NCBI GenBank assembly: GCA_934525595.1
Contig: CAKSZJ010000037.1
Location: 1 to 14,265 of the forward strand
Length of the DNA stretch: 14,265 bases
Direction: 5' to 3'
Source of the DNA: an uncultured Chiayiivirga sp.
GTDB taxonomy: Bacteria; Pseudomonadota; Gammaproteobacteria; Xanthomonadales; Xanthomonadaceae
Position 1 is the first letter of the stretch. Every line of letters starts with the position of its first letter. Shown piece after piece: positions 6,668 to 14,265 of this stretch. The position numbers and the translations under genes are program-made. Under the pieces are notes generated by a model that made no database searches, had not been told where the DNA came from, and saw only the letters and a program-made list of their open reading frames with translations.

Positions 6668-7504
6668 ATGAGCCCAAGCAAGGTCGCCGACGGCGACGAG
6701 CGCGGCTGGATCGTTCCCATCGGCGGCGGCGAGGACAAGGAGCACGACCCGCGCATCCTCAAGCGCTTCGTGCACGTGTGCGGCGGCAGCGAAGCCGACA
6801 TCGTGGTGATTCCGACGGCCAGCCGGCTGGAGGACACCGGCGCGCGCTACGAGAAGATCTTCACCGAGCTGGGCGCCGCGCGCGTCACTTCGCTCAACTT
6901 CGCCACCCGCGCCGACGGCGACCGCGAAGACTGGCTGGAGCGTATCGCCTACGCCACCGGGGTGTTCTTCACCGGCGGCAACCAGCTGCGCCTGTCCACC
7001 ATCCTGGGCGGTACCCGCGCGGCCAAGATGATCCGCCAGACCAACGCCGCCGGCGTCGCCGTGGGCGGGACCAGTGCCGGTGCCAGCATCCTGTCCGAGC
7101 ACATGATCGCCTTCGGCAGCGAAGGTGGCTCGCCGCGCGCCGACAGCGTGCGCCTGGCGCCGGGCCTGGGCCTCACCAACCGCTTCATCATCGATCAGCA
7201 CTTCCGCCAGCGCGATCGCCTCGGACGCCTGGTCAGCGCGCTGGCCTACAACCCCTTCCCGGTCGGCATTGGCCTGGACGAGGACACCGCCGCCTTCATC
7301 GGCCCGGACAACACCCTGGACGTGGAAGGCTCCGGCGCGGTCACCGTGGTCGATGCCGACGGCGCGGAGTTCTCCTCCATGGCGCAGGCCGACGAGAACG
7401 ACCCGGTCTGCCTGATCGGCCTGCGCGTGCACATCCTGGTACGCGGCGCCACCTTCAACCTCCACACCCGCCGCGCTTCGGCCGGGTTGCTGGAGCGCGG
7501 CTGA
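6668..7504 (+). CDS. cphB: Cyanophycinase
   Basis: CphB is a serine-type exopeptidase of the peptidase S51 (class I glutamine amidotransferase-like) family. It degrades cyanophycin to beta-Asp-Arg dipeptides in the cytoplasm. The 278-aa length is normal for cytoplasmic cyanophycinases. Evidence includes IVPIGGGEDK (15-24), FFTGGNQLRL (100-109), the nucleophile motif VGGTSAGAS (132-140) with Ser136, and IIDQHFRQRDRLGRL (174-188) with His178, corresponding to the catalytic Ser and His of the Synechocystis enzyme. GIGLDEDTA further on is also family-typical. There is no signal peptide, so it is the intracellular kind that mobilises the cell's own polymer, not the secreted kind. The start at ATG 6668 is supported by the ribosome site at 6653-6656. 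cphA begins 127 nt downstream. Confidence 0.96.
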   Translation: MSPSKVADGDERGWIVPIGGGEDKEHDPRILKRFVHVCGGSEADIVVIPTASRLEDTGARYEKIFTELGAARVTSLNFATRADGDREDWLERIAYATGVFFTGGNQLRLSTILGGTRAAKMIRQTNAAGVAVGGTSAGASILSEHMIAFGSEGGSPRADSVRLAPGLGLTNRFIIDQHFRQRDRLGRLVSALAYNPFPVGIGLDEDTAAFIGPDNTLDVEGSGAVTVVDADGAEFSSMAQADENDPVCLIGLRVHILVRGATFNLHTRRASAGLLERG

Positions 7505-7620
7505 GCGGTGCGGCCGGGCGGGGCGTGCCATGCGCCCCCGGGAGCCCGGAGCGGGATTCGCGCCGATTCCCCTTCCCCGCGCTTTTGGGCATGCTGCACC
7601 TCTGACCTGGGGTTCATGTC

Positions 7621-7627
7621 GGAGGGG
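7621..7627 (+). promoter_or_regulatory. Strong ribosome binding site of cphA
   Basis: GGAGGGG ends 4 nt before the ATG at 7632. It is the clearest Shine-Dalgarno in the window and fixes the cphA start against the longer open frame that extends back to 7530. Confidence 0.7.
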
Positions 7628-7631
7628 ACAC

Positions 7632-10436
7632 ATGCGCATACTCGAACGTTCCGTTTACGTAGGGCCTTCGCTCTACGCGCATTTTCCGGTGATCCGGCTG
7701 GAGCTGGATCTCGGCGAGCTGGAAGCCTGGCCGAGCGTGCGCCTGGGTGAGGAATTCATCGGCAGGCTGCTCCAGGCCCTGCCCGGCCTGGCGGAACATG
7801 GCTGCTCCTATCGCGAGCCCGGCGGCTTCCTGCGCCGGCTGCGCGAGGGCGAGGGCACCTGGCTCGGGCACGTGCTCGAACACGTCGCGATCGAGCTGCA
7901 GAACATCGCCGGCGAGGATGTCACCTTCGGCAAGACCCGCAGCATCGACGGCCGCCCCGGCGTGTACAGCGTGGTGTACGAATACACCCAGCGCGAGGAA
8001 GGCATCGAGGCCGGTGTCCTTGCGCTCAAGCTCCTTTGCTCGCTCCTGCCCGAGGACATCCGGCCGGCCGGCACGGTGCCCGAGGGCTTCGACTGGACCA
8101 CCGAGCGCGATGCCTTCATCCGCTTCGCGCAGCGCCAGGCGCTGGGGCCGTCCACCGCCTCGCTGGTGGCCGCGGCGCAGGCGCGCGGGATTCCCTGGCT
8201 GCGGCTCAACCAGCAGTCGCTGGTGCAGCTCGGGCACGGCAAGTACCAGCAGCGCATCCAGGCCACGGTGACCGGCAAGACCTCCTACATCGCCGTGGAG
8301 CTGGCCGGCGACAAGGAGGAAACCAACAAGATCCTCGCCGCGCTCGGCCTGCCGGTGCCGCGCCAGGAGCTGGTCACCAGCGAGGAAGGTGCGCTGCGCG
8401 CCGCGCGCCGGCTCGGCGGTGCGGTGGTCACCAAGCCCTACAACGGCAACCACGGTCGCGGCATCACCATCAACATTTCCGATCCTGACGCCGTGGCCGC
8501 AGGTTTCCGCGCCGCGCGCGAGCACTCGCGCTCGGTGATCGTGGAAACCTTCCAGGAAGGCGACGACCATCGCCTGCTCGTCGTCAACGGCGAGCTGGTC
8601 GCCGCCACCCGCCGCACGCCCGGCCACGTGGTGGGTGACGGCACGCACACGATTGCCGAACTGGTGGACATCGTGAACCAGGATCCGCGTCGCGGCGTGG
8701 GGCACGAGAAGGTGCTGACCCGCCTGGCGCTGGATGCGCACGCCGAACAGATGATGCAGCGCGCGGGCTATACCGCCGAGTCGGTGCCGCCCGCGGGCGA
8801 GACGGTGTTCCTGCGCGCCACCGGAAACCTGTCCACCGGCGGCACCGCGACCGACGTCACCGACATCATCCACCCGGACAACCGCGACATGGCGATCCGC
8901 GCGGTGCGCGCCATCGGGCTGGATGTGGGCGGCGTGGACTTCCTCACGCCCAATATCGCCGAGAGCTACAAGTCGGTGGGCGGGGCGATCTGCGAGGTCA
9001 ACGCCGCGCCCGGCTTCCGCATGCACGTCGCGCCCAGCGAAGGCACCCCGCGCGATGCCGCCGGGCCGGTGATCGACATGCTGTTCCCGCCCGGCACACC
9101 CTCGCGCGTGCCGATCGCCGCGATCACCGGCACCAACGGCAAGACCACCACCGCGCGCATGCTGGCGCACGTCGTCAAGATGGCCGGCTACACGCCCGGG
9201 CTCACCACCACCGACGGCGTCTACATCGACGGCCAGCGCACGGTGGAGGGCGACATGACCGGCCCGGTGTCGGCGCGCATGGTGCTGAGCGATCCGCAGA
9301 TCGACCTCGCCGTGCTGGAGACCGCGCGCGGCGGCCTGCTGCGCGCCGGCATGGGCGTCCCGGAGGTGAACGTCGGCGCGGTGCTCAACGTGCAGTCCGA
9401 CCACCTGGGCATGAAGGGCATCGATTCGCTCGAACAGCTCGCCGAGGTCAAGCGCATCGTGGCCGAAGTGGCGACCGACTGCGCCGTGCTCAACGCCGAC
9501 GATCCGCTGGTGCTCAAGATGTCCGGTTACGTCGAGGCCAGGAGCATCTGCTACGTCACCACCACGCCCTCGCACCCGCTGGTGCGCGAGCACATCCGTG
9601 CCGGCGGACGCGCCTGCGCGCTGGAGGCCGGCATCAACGGCCAGATGATCACGCTCTACGACAAAGGCAGCCACCTGCCGCTGCTGTGGACCCACCTGAT
9701 CCCGGCCACGCTGGAAGGCCGCGCCATGCACAACGTGCAGAACGCCATGTTCGCCGCCGCCATCGCGTTTTCGCTGGGATTGAAGCTCGACGCCATCCGC
9801 CAGGGCCTGCGCACCTTCGACACCACCTTCTTCCAGGCCCCGGGCCGCATGAACGTGTTCGACGAGCACCCCTTCAAGGTGCTGTTCGACTACGGCCACA
9901 ACGCCCACGCCGTGGCCGCGATGGCCGATCTGGCGCAGCGGCTCGACGTAGCGGGACGGCGCATCGTGGTGCTGGCCGGCCCGGGCGACCGACGCGACGA
10001 GGATCTTCAGGCCATCGCCGACGCCGTGGCCGGGCGCTTCGACCACTACATCTGCCGCCGCGATGATTCCCTGCGCGGGCGCGACGGCGACGCCGTGCCG
10101 CTGATCCTCTCGCGCCGGCTGAAGGAACAGGGCGTGCCGGAGGCGTCCATCTCGATCATTCCGGACGAACGGGAAGCGGTCGATTCGGCCCTGCGCATGA
10201 GCCAGGCCGGCGACCTTTTGCTGGTGTTCGCCGACGCGCTGGTGCGCTCGTGGAAGCAGATCATCAAGTTCCGCCCCGAGGGCGCACCGCCCAAGCCCGC
10301 CGCGACCATTGACGCAGTGAGCCACGCGCCAGGCGACCCGGTCGCGCTGGCGCACGAGGCGCGCCTGCGCGAGCTGATGGAAGGGGCGGTACGCGACGAA
10401 CGCGGCATCGTGTTCGCGCGGGAAGTCGATGACTGA
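7632..10436 (+). CDS. cphA: Cyanophycin synthetase (CphA1-type)
   Basis: CphA polymerises Asp and Arg, with two ATP per Asp-Arg unit, into multi-L-arginyl-poly-L-aspartate. The 934-aa protein has the full three-part layout. The N-terminal domain (about 1-160) contains an H-x-x-E-H motif (His80, Glu83, His84). The ATP-grasp domain (about 200-480) adds Asp and includes KPYNGNHGRG from Lys268 and GGVDFLTPN. The Mur ligase domain, which adds Arg, has the P-loop GTNGKT (500-505), ETARGGLLRAG from Glu563, NVQSDHLGMKG, and YGHNAHA from Tyr754. Length is in the usual range for bacterial CphA1, with a short extra tail after about residue 885. No interruption or missing motif is seen. The stop overlaps the next start by 8 nt, so it is translated together with cphA'. 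Confidence 0.97.
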   Translation: MRILERSVYVGPSLYAHFPVIRLELDLGELEAWPSVRLGEEFIGRLLQALPGLAEHGCSYREPGGFLRRLREGEGTWLGHVLEHVAIELQNIAGEDVTFGKTRSIDGRPGVYSVVYEYTQREEGIEAGVLALKLLCSLLPEDIRPAGTVPEGFDWTTERDAFIRFAQRQALGPSTASLVAAAQARGIPWLRLNQQSLVQLGHGKYQQRIQATVTGKTSYIAVELAGDKEETNKILAALGLPVPRQELVTSEEGALRAARRLGGAVVTKPYNGNHGRGITINISDPDAVAAGFRAAREHSRSVIVETFQEGDDHRLLVVNGELVAATRRTPGHVVGDGTHTIAELVDIVNQDPRRGVGHEKVLTRLALDAHAEQMMQRAGYTAESVPPAGETVFLRATGNLSTGGTATDVTDIIHPDNRDMAIRAVRAIGLDVGGVDFLTPNIAESYKSVGGAICEVNAAPGFRMHVAPSEGTPRDAAGPVIDMLFPPGTPSRVPIAAITGTNGKTTTARMLAHVVKMAGYTPGLTTTDGVYIDGQRTVEGDMTGPVSARMVLSDPQIDLAVLETARGGLLRAGMGVPEVNVGAVLNVQSDHLGMKGIDSLEQLAEVKRIVAEVATDCAVLNADDPLVLKMSGYVEARSICYVTTTPSHPLVREHIRAGGRACALEAGINGQMITLYDKGSHLPLLWTHLIPATLEGRAMHNVQNAMFAAAIAFSLGLKLDAIRQGLRTFDTTFFQAPGRMNVFDEHPFKVLFDYGHNAHAVAAMADLAQRLDVAGRRIVVLAGPGDRRDEDLQAIADAVAGRFDHYICRRDDSLRGRDGDAVPLILSRRLKEQGVPEASISIIPDEREAVDSALRMSQAGDLLLVFADALVRSWKQIIKFRPEGAPPKPAATIDAVSHAPGDPVALAHEARLRELMEGAVRDERGIVFAREVDD

Positions 10437-12162
10437 GGCGAACGCACCATCGCTGCCCTTCGACGGCTCGCGACGGCTCACCGGCCCCAACCGCCACTTC
10501 GCCGAACCCGGTGTGGTGCTGGAGTCGGCACCCGGCGTGGCCGTGGATGCGGCGCGCCTCGCGCACTGGGCCGCGAACGTGCGCGTCATGCGCGCCGCGC
10601 TCGGCTGGCCCGATGCGCCGCTCGCGGCCGAACCGCACGCGAGCGGGGCCAACCTCGCCTTCGTCGCGCCGGTGGATCGGCTGCTGTGCGCCACCGAGCT
10701 CAACGAATGGGCCTGGGGTGAGGCCTGCGGCGAGTCCGTGGGTGAAGCGCCCGGCCACCCGGCGAGCCGGGATCGCGAACAGGCCACGCACACGCTCGCC
10801 GCGCTGGCGCGCGCGCAGGAGAATCCCGCGCTGCTGGCGCTGCTCGACCAGGCGCATCGGCGCGGCGTACCGGCGCTGCTCGACGACGCACTCCTCACCC
10901 TGGGCAGCGGCGCCTTCGGGCAGGATTTTCCGCTCGCGGCGCTGCCCGCGCCCGACGCCATCGACTGGAGCGCGCGCCGCGCCGTTCCGACCGCCCTGGT
11001 CACCGGCTCCAACGGCAAGACCACCACGGTGCGGCTGATTTCCGCCCTGCTGCGCGCCAGCGGCCGCCGCGCGGGCTGGTCCTGCACCGACGGCCTGTTC
11101 GTGCAGGGCGAAAAGCTCGAAGCGGGCGACTACTCCGGCCCGGTCGGCGCGCGCACCGTGCTGCGCCGCCGCGATATCGACGCCGCCGCGCTGGAAACCG
11201 CGCGCGGCGGCATCCTGCGGCGCGGCCTGGCGGTGGAGCGCGCCGACGTCGCCGTGGTCACCAACGTCAGCGCCGACCACTTCGGCGAGTACGGCATCCA
11301 CGCGCTCGAAGATCTCGTTCGCGCCAAGCTCACCCTGGCCCGCGCCATCGACGCGCGCGGCCTGCTGGTGCTCAACGCCGACGATGTGCCGCTGCGCGCG
11401 GCCGCCGGCGCGCTCGCTGTGCCGACCGGCTGGTTTTCGCTCGATGAATCGGCCGCGTTCCTTCGCGAACGCGCGCCAACCCGCCCCGCCTGCATCGCGC
11501 ACGACGGGCACCTGTGGCTGCATCCGCAGGGCGTTGCCGAACCCGGCGTCTCGCTGGGCGACATCGCCGCGATGCCGCTGAGCATGGGCGGTGCGGCGGG
11601 CTACAACATCGCCAACCTCGCCGCCGCCGCGCTGGCCGGCTTCGCGCTCGGCATCGCGGCGGACACGATCCGCGCGGTGCTCGGAACGTTCGGCGCCGAC
11701 AATGCCGACAACCGCGGTCGCCTCGAGCGCTGGGAGTGGCGCGGCGTGCGCGTCTGGATCGACTACGCACACAACCCTGAAGGCCTCGCCGGCCTGCTCG
11801 ATCTTGCCAGCGCGCAACGCCACGGCGCGCGCCTCGGCGTCAGCCTGGGCCATGCCGGCAACCGCCTCGACGACGCGCTGCGCGCCGTGGCCCGCACCGT
11901 GGCCCGCTACCGGCCCGATCGCGTCGTGCTGAAGGATGTCGACGGCTACCTGCGCGGCCGCACGACCGGCGACGTGGCGCGGGTGATCGGCGACGCGCTG
12001 CAAACCGAAGGCGTCCCGCGCGAGGCCATCGACTTCATTCCCGACGAAGTGACCGGCGTGCGCAGCCTGCTCGAATGGGCCCGCCCCGGCGACCTGCTCG
12101 TGCTGCCAATCCTCGGTGTCCAGGCACGCGAGGAAATCCTGCGGTTGCTGGAAGCCGGCTGA
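10429..12162 (+). CDS. Cyanophycin synthetase-like Mur ligase lacking ATP-grasp (CphA'-type)
   Basis: The 577-aa product carries a complete Mur ligase module closely parallel to that of CphA: P-loop GSNGKT (193-198), ETARGGILRRG from Glu256, NVSADHFGEYG and YAHNPEG from Tyr446. P-loop-to-ETARGG spacing is 63 residues in both proteins, and P-loop-to-YxHN spacing is 253 against 254 in CphA. The first ~188 residues contain no ATP-grasp signature (no KPxxGxxGxG) and start with RRLTGPNRHFAEPGVVLES. Translation starts inside the end of cphA (8-nt overlap), so the two are made together and may form a complex. It should be an ATP-dependent ligase, perhaps adding one amino acid to a cyanophycin-like acceptor. 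Substrate and need for CphA are unknown. It is not CphA2, which keeps ATP-grasp and has a truncated Mur domain. Confidence 0.88.
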   Translation: MTEANAPSLPFDGSRRLTGPNRHFAEPGVVLESAPGVAVDAARLAHWAANVRVMRAALGWPDAPLAAEPHASGANLAFVAPVDRLLCATELNEWAWGEACGESVGEAPGHPASRDREQATHTLAALARAQENPALLALLDQAHRRGVPALLDDALLTLGSGAFGQDFPLAALPAPDAIDWSARRAVPTALVTGSNGKTTTVRLISALLRASGRRAGWSCTDGLFVQGEKLEAGDYSGPVGARTVLRRRDIDAAALETARGGILRRGLAVERADVAVVTNVSADHFGEYGIHALEDLVRAKLTLARAIDARGLLVLNADDVPLRAAAGALAVPTGWFSLDESAAFLRERAPTRPACIAHDGHLWLHPQGVAEPGVSLGDIAAMPLSMGGAAGYNIANLAAAALAGFALGIAADTIRAVLGTFGADNADNRGRLERWEWRGVRVWIDYAHNPEGLAGLLDLASAQRHGARLGVSLGHAGNRLDDALRAVARTVARYRPDRVVLKDVDGYLRGRTTGDVARVIGDALQTEGVPREAIDFIPDEVTGVRSLLEWARPGDLLVLPILGVQAREEILRLLEAG

Positions 12163-12382
12163 GCCGGTGGCATGCCGGTTCCGCGCCGGCAGCACTTGAA
12201 CCGACCCGCGGAACCCATGGGCCGCAACGCGTTGATTTTTTCAGCAGCGGGCTTGCCCACGATCGCTCGTTCGGAGGCTCCCTGGATCACCCCGCGGCGG
12301 TACGACAGGGGGCGGAACGGATACGCCACTGTCTGCTTGCCGGTACCATCCAGCGTCTTCTGCTTGATCTTCCGTGAGCCTC

Positions 12383-14265
12383 ATGGCCGATACCCTTCGG
12401 GAAACCCTGAAACACGCAATCCACGAACTCTTGCCGCCTGATGGCAGCCCCATCGGCAACCAGCGCTTGCGGGAAAGGCTCTCGCAGCAGCGTAGCCAGG
12501 CGATTTCCGAAGACGACTATTTCGCCGCACGCGACCTGCTCGTGGCCGAGGGGCTTGCCGCTACGGGGCGCGGGCGCGGAGGTTCGGTACGCCGCATCGC
12601 ACCGGAACCCTCTGCGGCGACACAACCGCTGATGCTGCAGAGGCAGGAGAAGCCGCCCGGTGCCGATGAGCCTGCACCGAGGCAGTCGGCAATGACCCTG
12701 GCGCAACTGCGCCGGGCCAAGGGCGAGGTGAAGGGCAGGAAGTCCGAAGACGGCAACAAGGTCATCGCCTACCGGCACGACCAGAAGCGCCGCAACAACC
12801 CGGACGTGGGCGTGGTGACGCCGGAGACCGACCCGGACCAGCCCAAGACCACCTGGGCCTACGATCCGCACATCGACCCGGCGCTGCAATTCGACATGGG
12901 GCGCGCCCAGATCGAGCAGTTGATCGACGACGCTCTGGCCAGCGGTGACGACGCCACCATGCGCGCCGCGCTGGAGCAGCTCAAACGCCAGGCCGCGCCC
13001 TACCTCAACTGGACCGGCAAGGCCGAGCGCACCAGCTTCGAGGTCGATACCGTCAGCCTGCACGTGCACGAGCGCATCGACCCGGCCAGCATCCTGGCGG
13101 TGGTGCGCAAGCGCCTGAAAAAGGAGAAGGGCGAACACGCCGGCACCGGCGACCTGTTCCGCGCCTGGTTCGAGGAACCGCTGCCGTATCGGGAGGCGAT
13201 CGAGTTCTACAAGCACGACCGCGGCTGGGCCAACCGGCTGGTGAGCGGCGATTCCCTGCTGGTGATGAACTCGCTGCTGCAGAAGGAGGGCATGGCCGGG
13301 CAGGTGCAGATGATCTACATCGACCCGCCCTACGGCATCAAGTACGGCAGCAACTTCCAGCCCTTCGTCAACAAGCGCGACGTGAAGGACCGCAGGGACG
13401 AGGACCTCACGCAAGAGCCGGAGATGATCAAGGCGTTCCGAGATACCTGGGAGCTGGGGATTCACTCCTACCTGACGTATCTGCGGGATCGGTTGCTGCT
13501 TGCGAAGGAGTTGTTGCACGAGTCGGGCAGTGTTTTTGTTCAGATTTCGGATGAGAATCTACACCACGTACGGGAGTTGATGGATGAGATTTTAGGAGTG
13601 GAGAACTTTATCTCCCAAATTTCATATCTAACGACGAGTGGGGCGGGCAGCCCAGCAATCGGGACAAAAACACTTGCTGCAACGTTCGACCATATTGTTT
13701 GGTATGCAAAAAATCGCAGAGAGATCAAATATCGGCAGCCTTATGCTGACAAAAGCCTTGGTGGTGAAGGTTCTGATCAGTATGTGTTCATACAAAGCCC
13801 CGCTGGAGCGAGGCGCAGACTGACCCGAGAAGAAAAGGCTGAGCGAGCGTTGGATGGTCGCGTGTTTAGATACGACCAGTTCACATCTCAAACCGGTGTT
13901 GAATCGACACAGTTTCCTGTCGATATGACGGGAGAAATTTTCACTCCTTCCAAGGGCGGATGGAAGACAAATCAAGTAGGGGTGAGGCGGTTATTGCGAG
14001 CACGCCGACTTTACGGCGTAGGAAAAACCTTGACCTATGTTCGTTTTATAGATGACTTTGCGGCTTTTCCTATCAACAACTTTTGGGACGACACCCGCAT
14101 CAGCGGGTTCGGTGACCCCAAGTTTTATGTTGTCCAGACCGCAAGCAAAGTGATCGAACGCTGCCTCTTGATGACCACCGATCCGGGTGGGCGTGTCCGA
14201 TTTTTTGTGTGTGAGGCGGTTTGGTTAGAACGTCTCTTTCAGCGAGCCAGCGTAAATCGGTCTTC
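12383..14265 (+). CDS. Type III-like adenine DNA methyltransferase (Mod), 3' part apparently disrupted
   Basis: The frame is open from ATG 12383 to the window edge (627 codons, no stop). Residues 1-75 look like a winged-helix segment ending in GRGRGGSVRR. Residues ~104-240 match the N-terminal region of large site-specific DNA methyltransferases (AYDPHIDPALQFD, LNWTGKAERTSFEVDTVSL). The catalytic motif IV is DPPYGIKYGSNFQPF with DPPY at 314-317, so it is a beta-class N6-adenine enzyme, in which motif I follows the target recognition region. After TTDPGG (598-603) the family should continue with a DPTCGSG-type SAM motif, but the sequence becomes unrelated. Another possible start is ATG 12692, without the winged helix; GTG 12374 is also in frame. 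From about 13440 the DNA is visibly AT-richer than all other genes here. A Res helicase partner would lie beyond the window. Confidence 0.85.
   Translation, partial: MADTLRETLKHAIHELLPPDGSPIGNQRLRERLSQQRSQAISEDDYFAARDLLVAEGLAATGRGRGGSVRRIAPEPSAATQPLMLQRQEKPPGADEPAPRQSAMTLAQLRRAKGEVKGRKSEDGNKVIAYRHDQKRRNNPDVGVVTPETDPDQPKTTWAYDPHIDPALQFDMGRAQIEQLIDDALASGDDATMRAALEQLKRQAAPYLNWTGKAERTSFEVDTVSLHVHERIDPASILAVVRKRLKKEKGEHAGTGDLFRAWFEEPLPYREAIEFYKHDRGWANRLVSGDSLLVMNSLLQKEGMAGQVQMIYIDPPYGIKYGSNFQPFVNKRDVKDRRDEDLTQEPEMIKAFRDTWELGIHSYLTYLRDRLLLAKELLHESGSVFVQISDENLHHVRELMDEILGVENFISQISYLTTSGAGSPAIGTKTLAATFDHIVWYAKNRREIKYRQPYADKSLGGEGSDQYVFIQSPAGARRRLTREEKAERALDGRVFRYDQFTSQTGVESTQFPVDMTGEIFTPSKGGWKTNQVGVRRLLRARRLYGVGKTLTYVRFIDDFAAFPINNFWDDTRISGFGDPKFYVVQTASKVIERCLLMTTDPGGRVRFFVCEAVWLERLFQRASVNRS
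14189..14265. mobile_element. Probable terminal end of an IS256-family insertion sequence (partial)
   Basis: Similarity to the methyltransferase family stops near 14188, after the codons for TTDPGG. The next bases, GGGCGTGTCCGATTTTTTG, read on the minus strand as CAAAAAATCGGACACGCCC. This resembles the ends of IS256/Mutator-type elements (an ACACAAAA...GACAC...CC pattern, from memory). About 50 nt inside this end, on the minus strand, a short frame ending EDRFTLAR-stop is seen, where the transposase of such elements would finish. IS256-type elements usually make 8-9-bp target duplications; the other copy lies outside the window. The exact boundary is uncertain by several bases. Confidence 0.55.
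14239..14265 (-). CDS. Possible C-terminal tail of an IS256-family transposase (partial)
   Basis: Only eight codons and a TGA (14239-14241) are inside the window, reading EDRFTLAR. Mutator-type transposases often finish in a similar F-x-D-R-F-like tail. The call rests on this short tail and its distance (about 50 nt) from the putative element end. It is too short to stand alone. Confidence 0.35.
   Translation of the reverse strand, partial: EDRFTLAR

Noticed and set aside
4322..6837. Two long minus-strand open frames opposite iadA and its neighbours
   Set aside because: They oppose genes with clear motifs and tight start/stop overlaps; no family features are seen in their translations.
7520..7538. 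Terminator hairpin GGGGCG-loop-CGCCCC between cphB and cphA
   Set aside because: Only a 6-bp stem with no following T-run; in such GC-rich DNA this is expected by chance.
7614..11087. Very long open frame on the minus strand (about 1157 codons) opposite cphA and cphA'
   Set aside because: It is antisense to two genes with unmistakable domains and its translation is rich in Ala, Gly, Arg and His with no domain pattern. It arises from strong GC bias at codon third positions.
10264..12195. Long minus-strand open frame opposite cphA'
   Set aside because: Antisense to a well-supported Mur ligase gene; low-complexity Ala/Gly/Arg translation without motifs.
12214..12241. Intrinsic terminator after cphA' (CAACGCGTTG followed by a T-run)
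   Set aside because: The palindrome has no room for a loop, leaving a 3-bp stem at most, so the T-run alone is not adequate. The rest of the 220-nt gap before the methyltransferase gene shows nothing I can name.
12287..13519. Minus-strand open frame opposite the methyltransferase gene
   Set aside because: The plus-strand frame carries DPPY and other family motifs; the opposite frame has none.

Overview
The window is GC-rich, densely packed bacterial DNA. Gene content and order (octanoyltransferase next to a DUF493 protein, a FadI-type thiolase, a cyanophycin locus) and palindromes headed by GTAG, of the kind known from Stenotrophomonas and Xanthomonas, suggest a gammaproteobacterium of the Xanthomonadales/Lysobacterales. 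That placement is an inference; no rRNA or tRNA gene is present to confirm it.

Layout. (1) 1-436: 2.4 copies of a ~176-bp tandem repeat carrying REP-like palindromes. The array runs off the left edge and into the 3' end of lipB. (2) 405-3757, minus strand: an LPLAT/LpxL-like acyltransferase, a thiolase, a DUF493 (YbeD-like) protein and lipB. (3) 3814-12162, plus strand: a cyanophycin metabolism locus with an unrecognised 288-aa protein, isoaspartyl dipeptidase (iadA), a small membrane-anchored DUF1439-like protein, cyanophycinase (cphB), cyanophycin synthetase (cphA) and a second, ATP-grasp-less Mur-ligase paralogue called cphA' here. (4) 12383-14265: a type III-like adenine DNA methyltransferase gene with an N-terminal winged-helix-like segment. 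Its sequence stops matching the family just before the SAM-binding motif, where DNA resembling the end of an IS256-family insertion sequence begins.

How the genes work together. CphA would build multi-L-arginyl-poly-L-aspartate, a nitrogen reserve. CphB would cut it to beta-Asp-Arg dipeptides and IadA would split these into aspartate and arginine, so one locus encodes both storage and recovery. CphA' overlaps cphA by 8 nt and has a Mur module almost colinear with that of CphA; its reaction is not evident. The 288-aa protein and the DUF1439-like protein lie in the same transcriptional direction as the cyanophycin genes and are the least explained members. On the left, LipB makes the octanoyl transfer that starts lipoate synthesis, with the DUF493 gene overlapping it.

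The most striking observations are the Mur-only CphA', a dipeptidase with Glu where the classical enzyme has a carboxylated Lys, a possible primer-making metal site in CphA, the apparent IS insertion that removes the methyltransferase SAM motif, and a lipB stop codon lying inside a REP hairpin loop.
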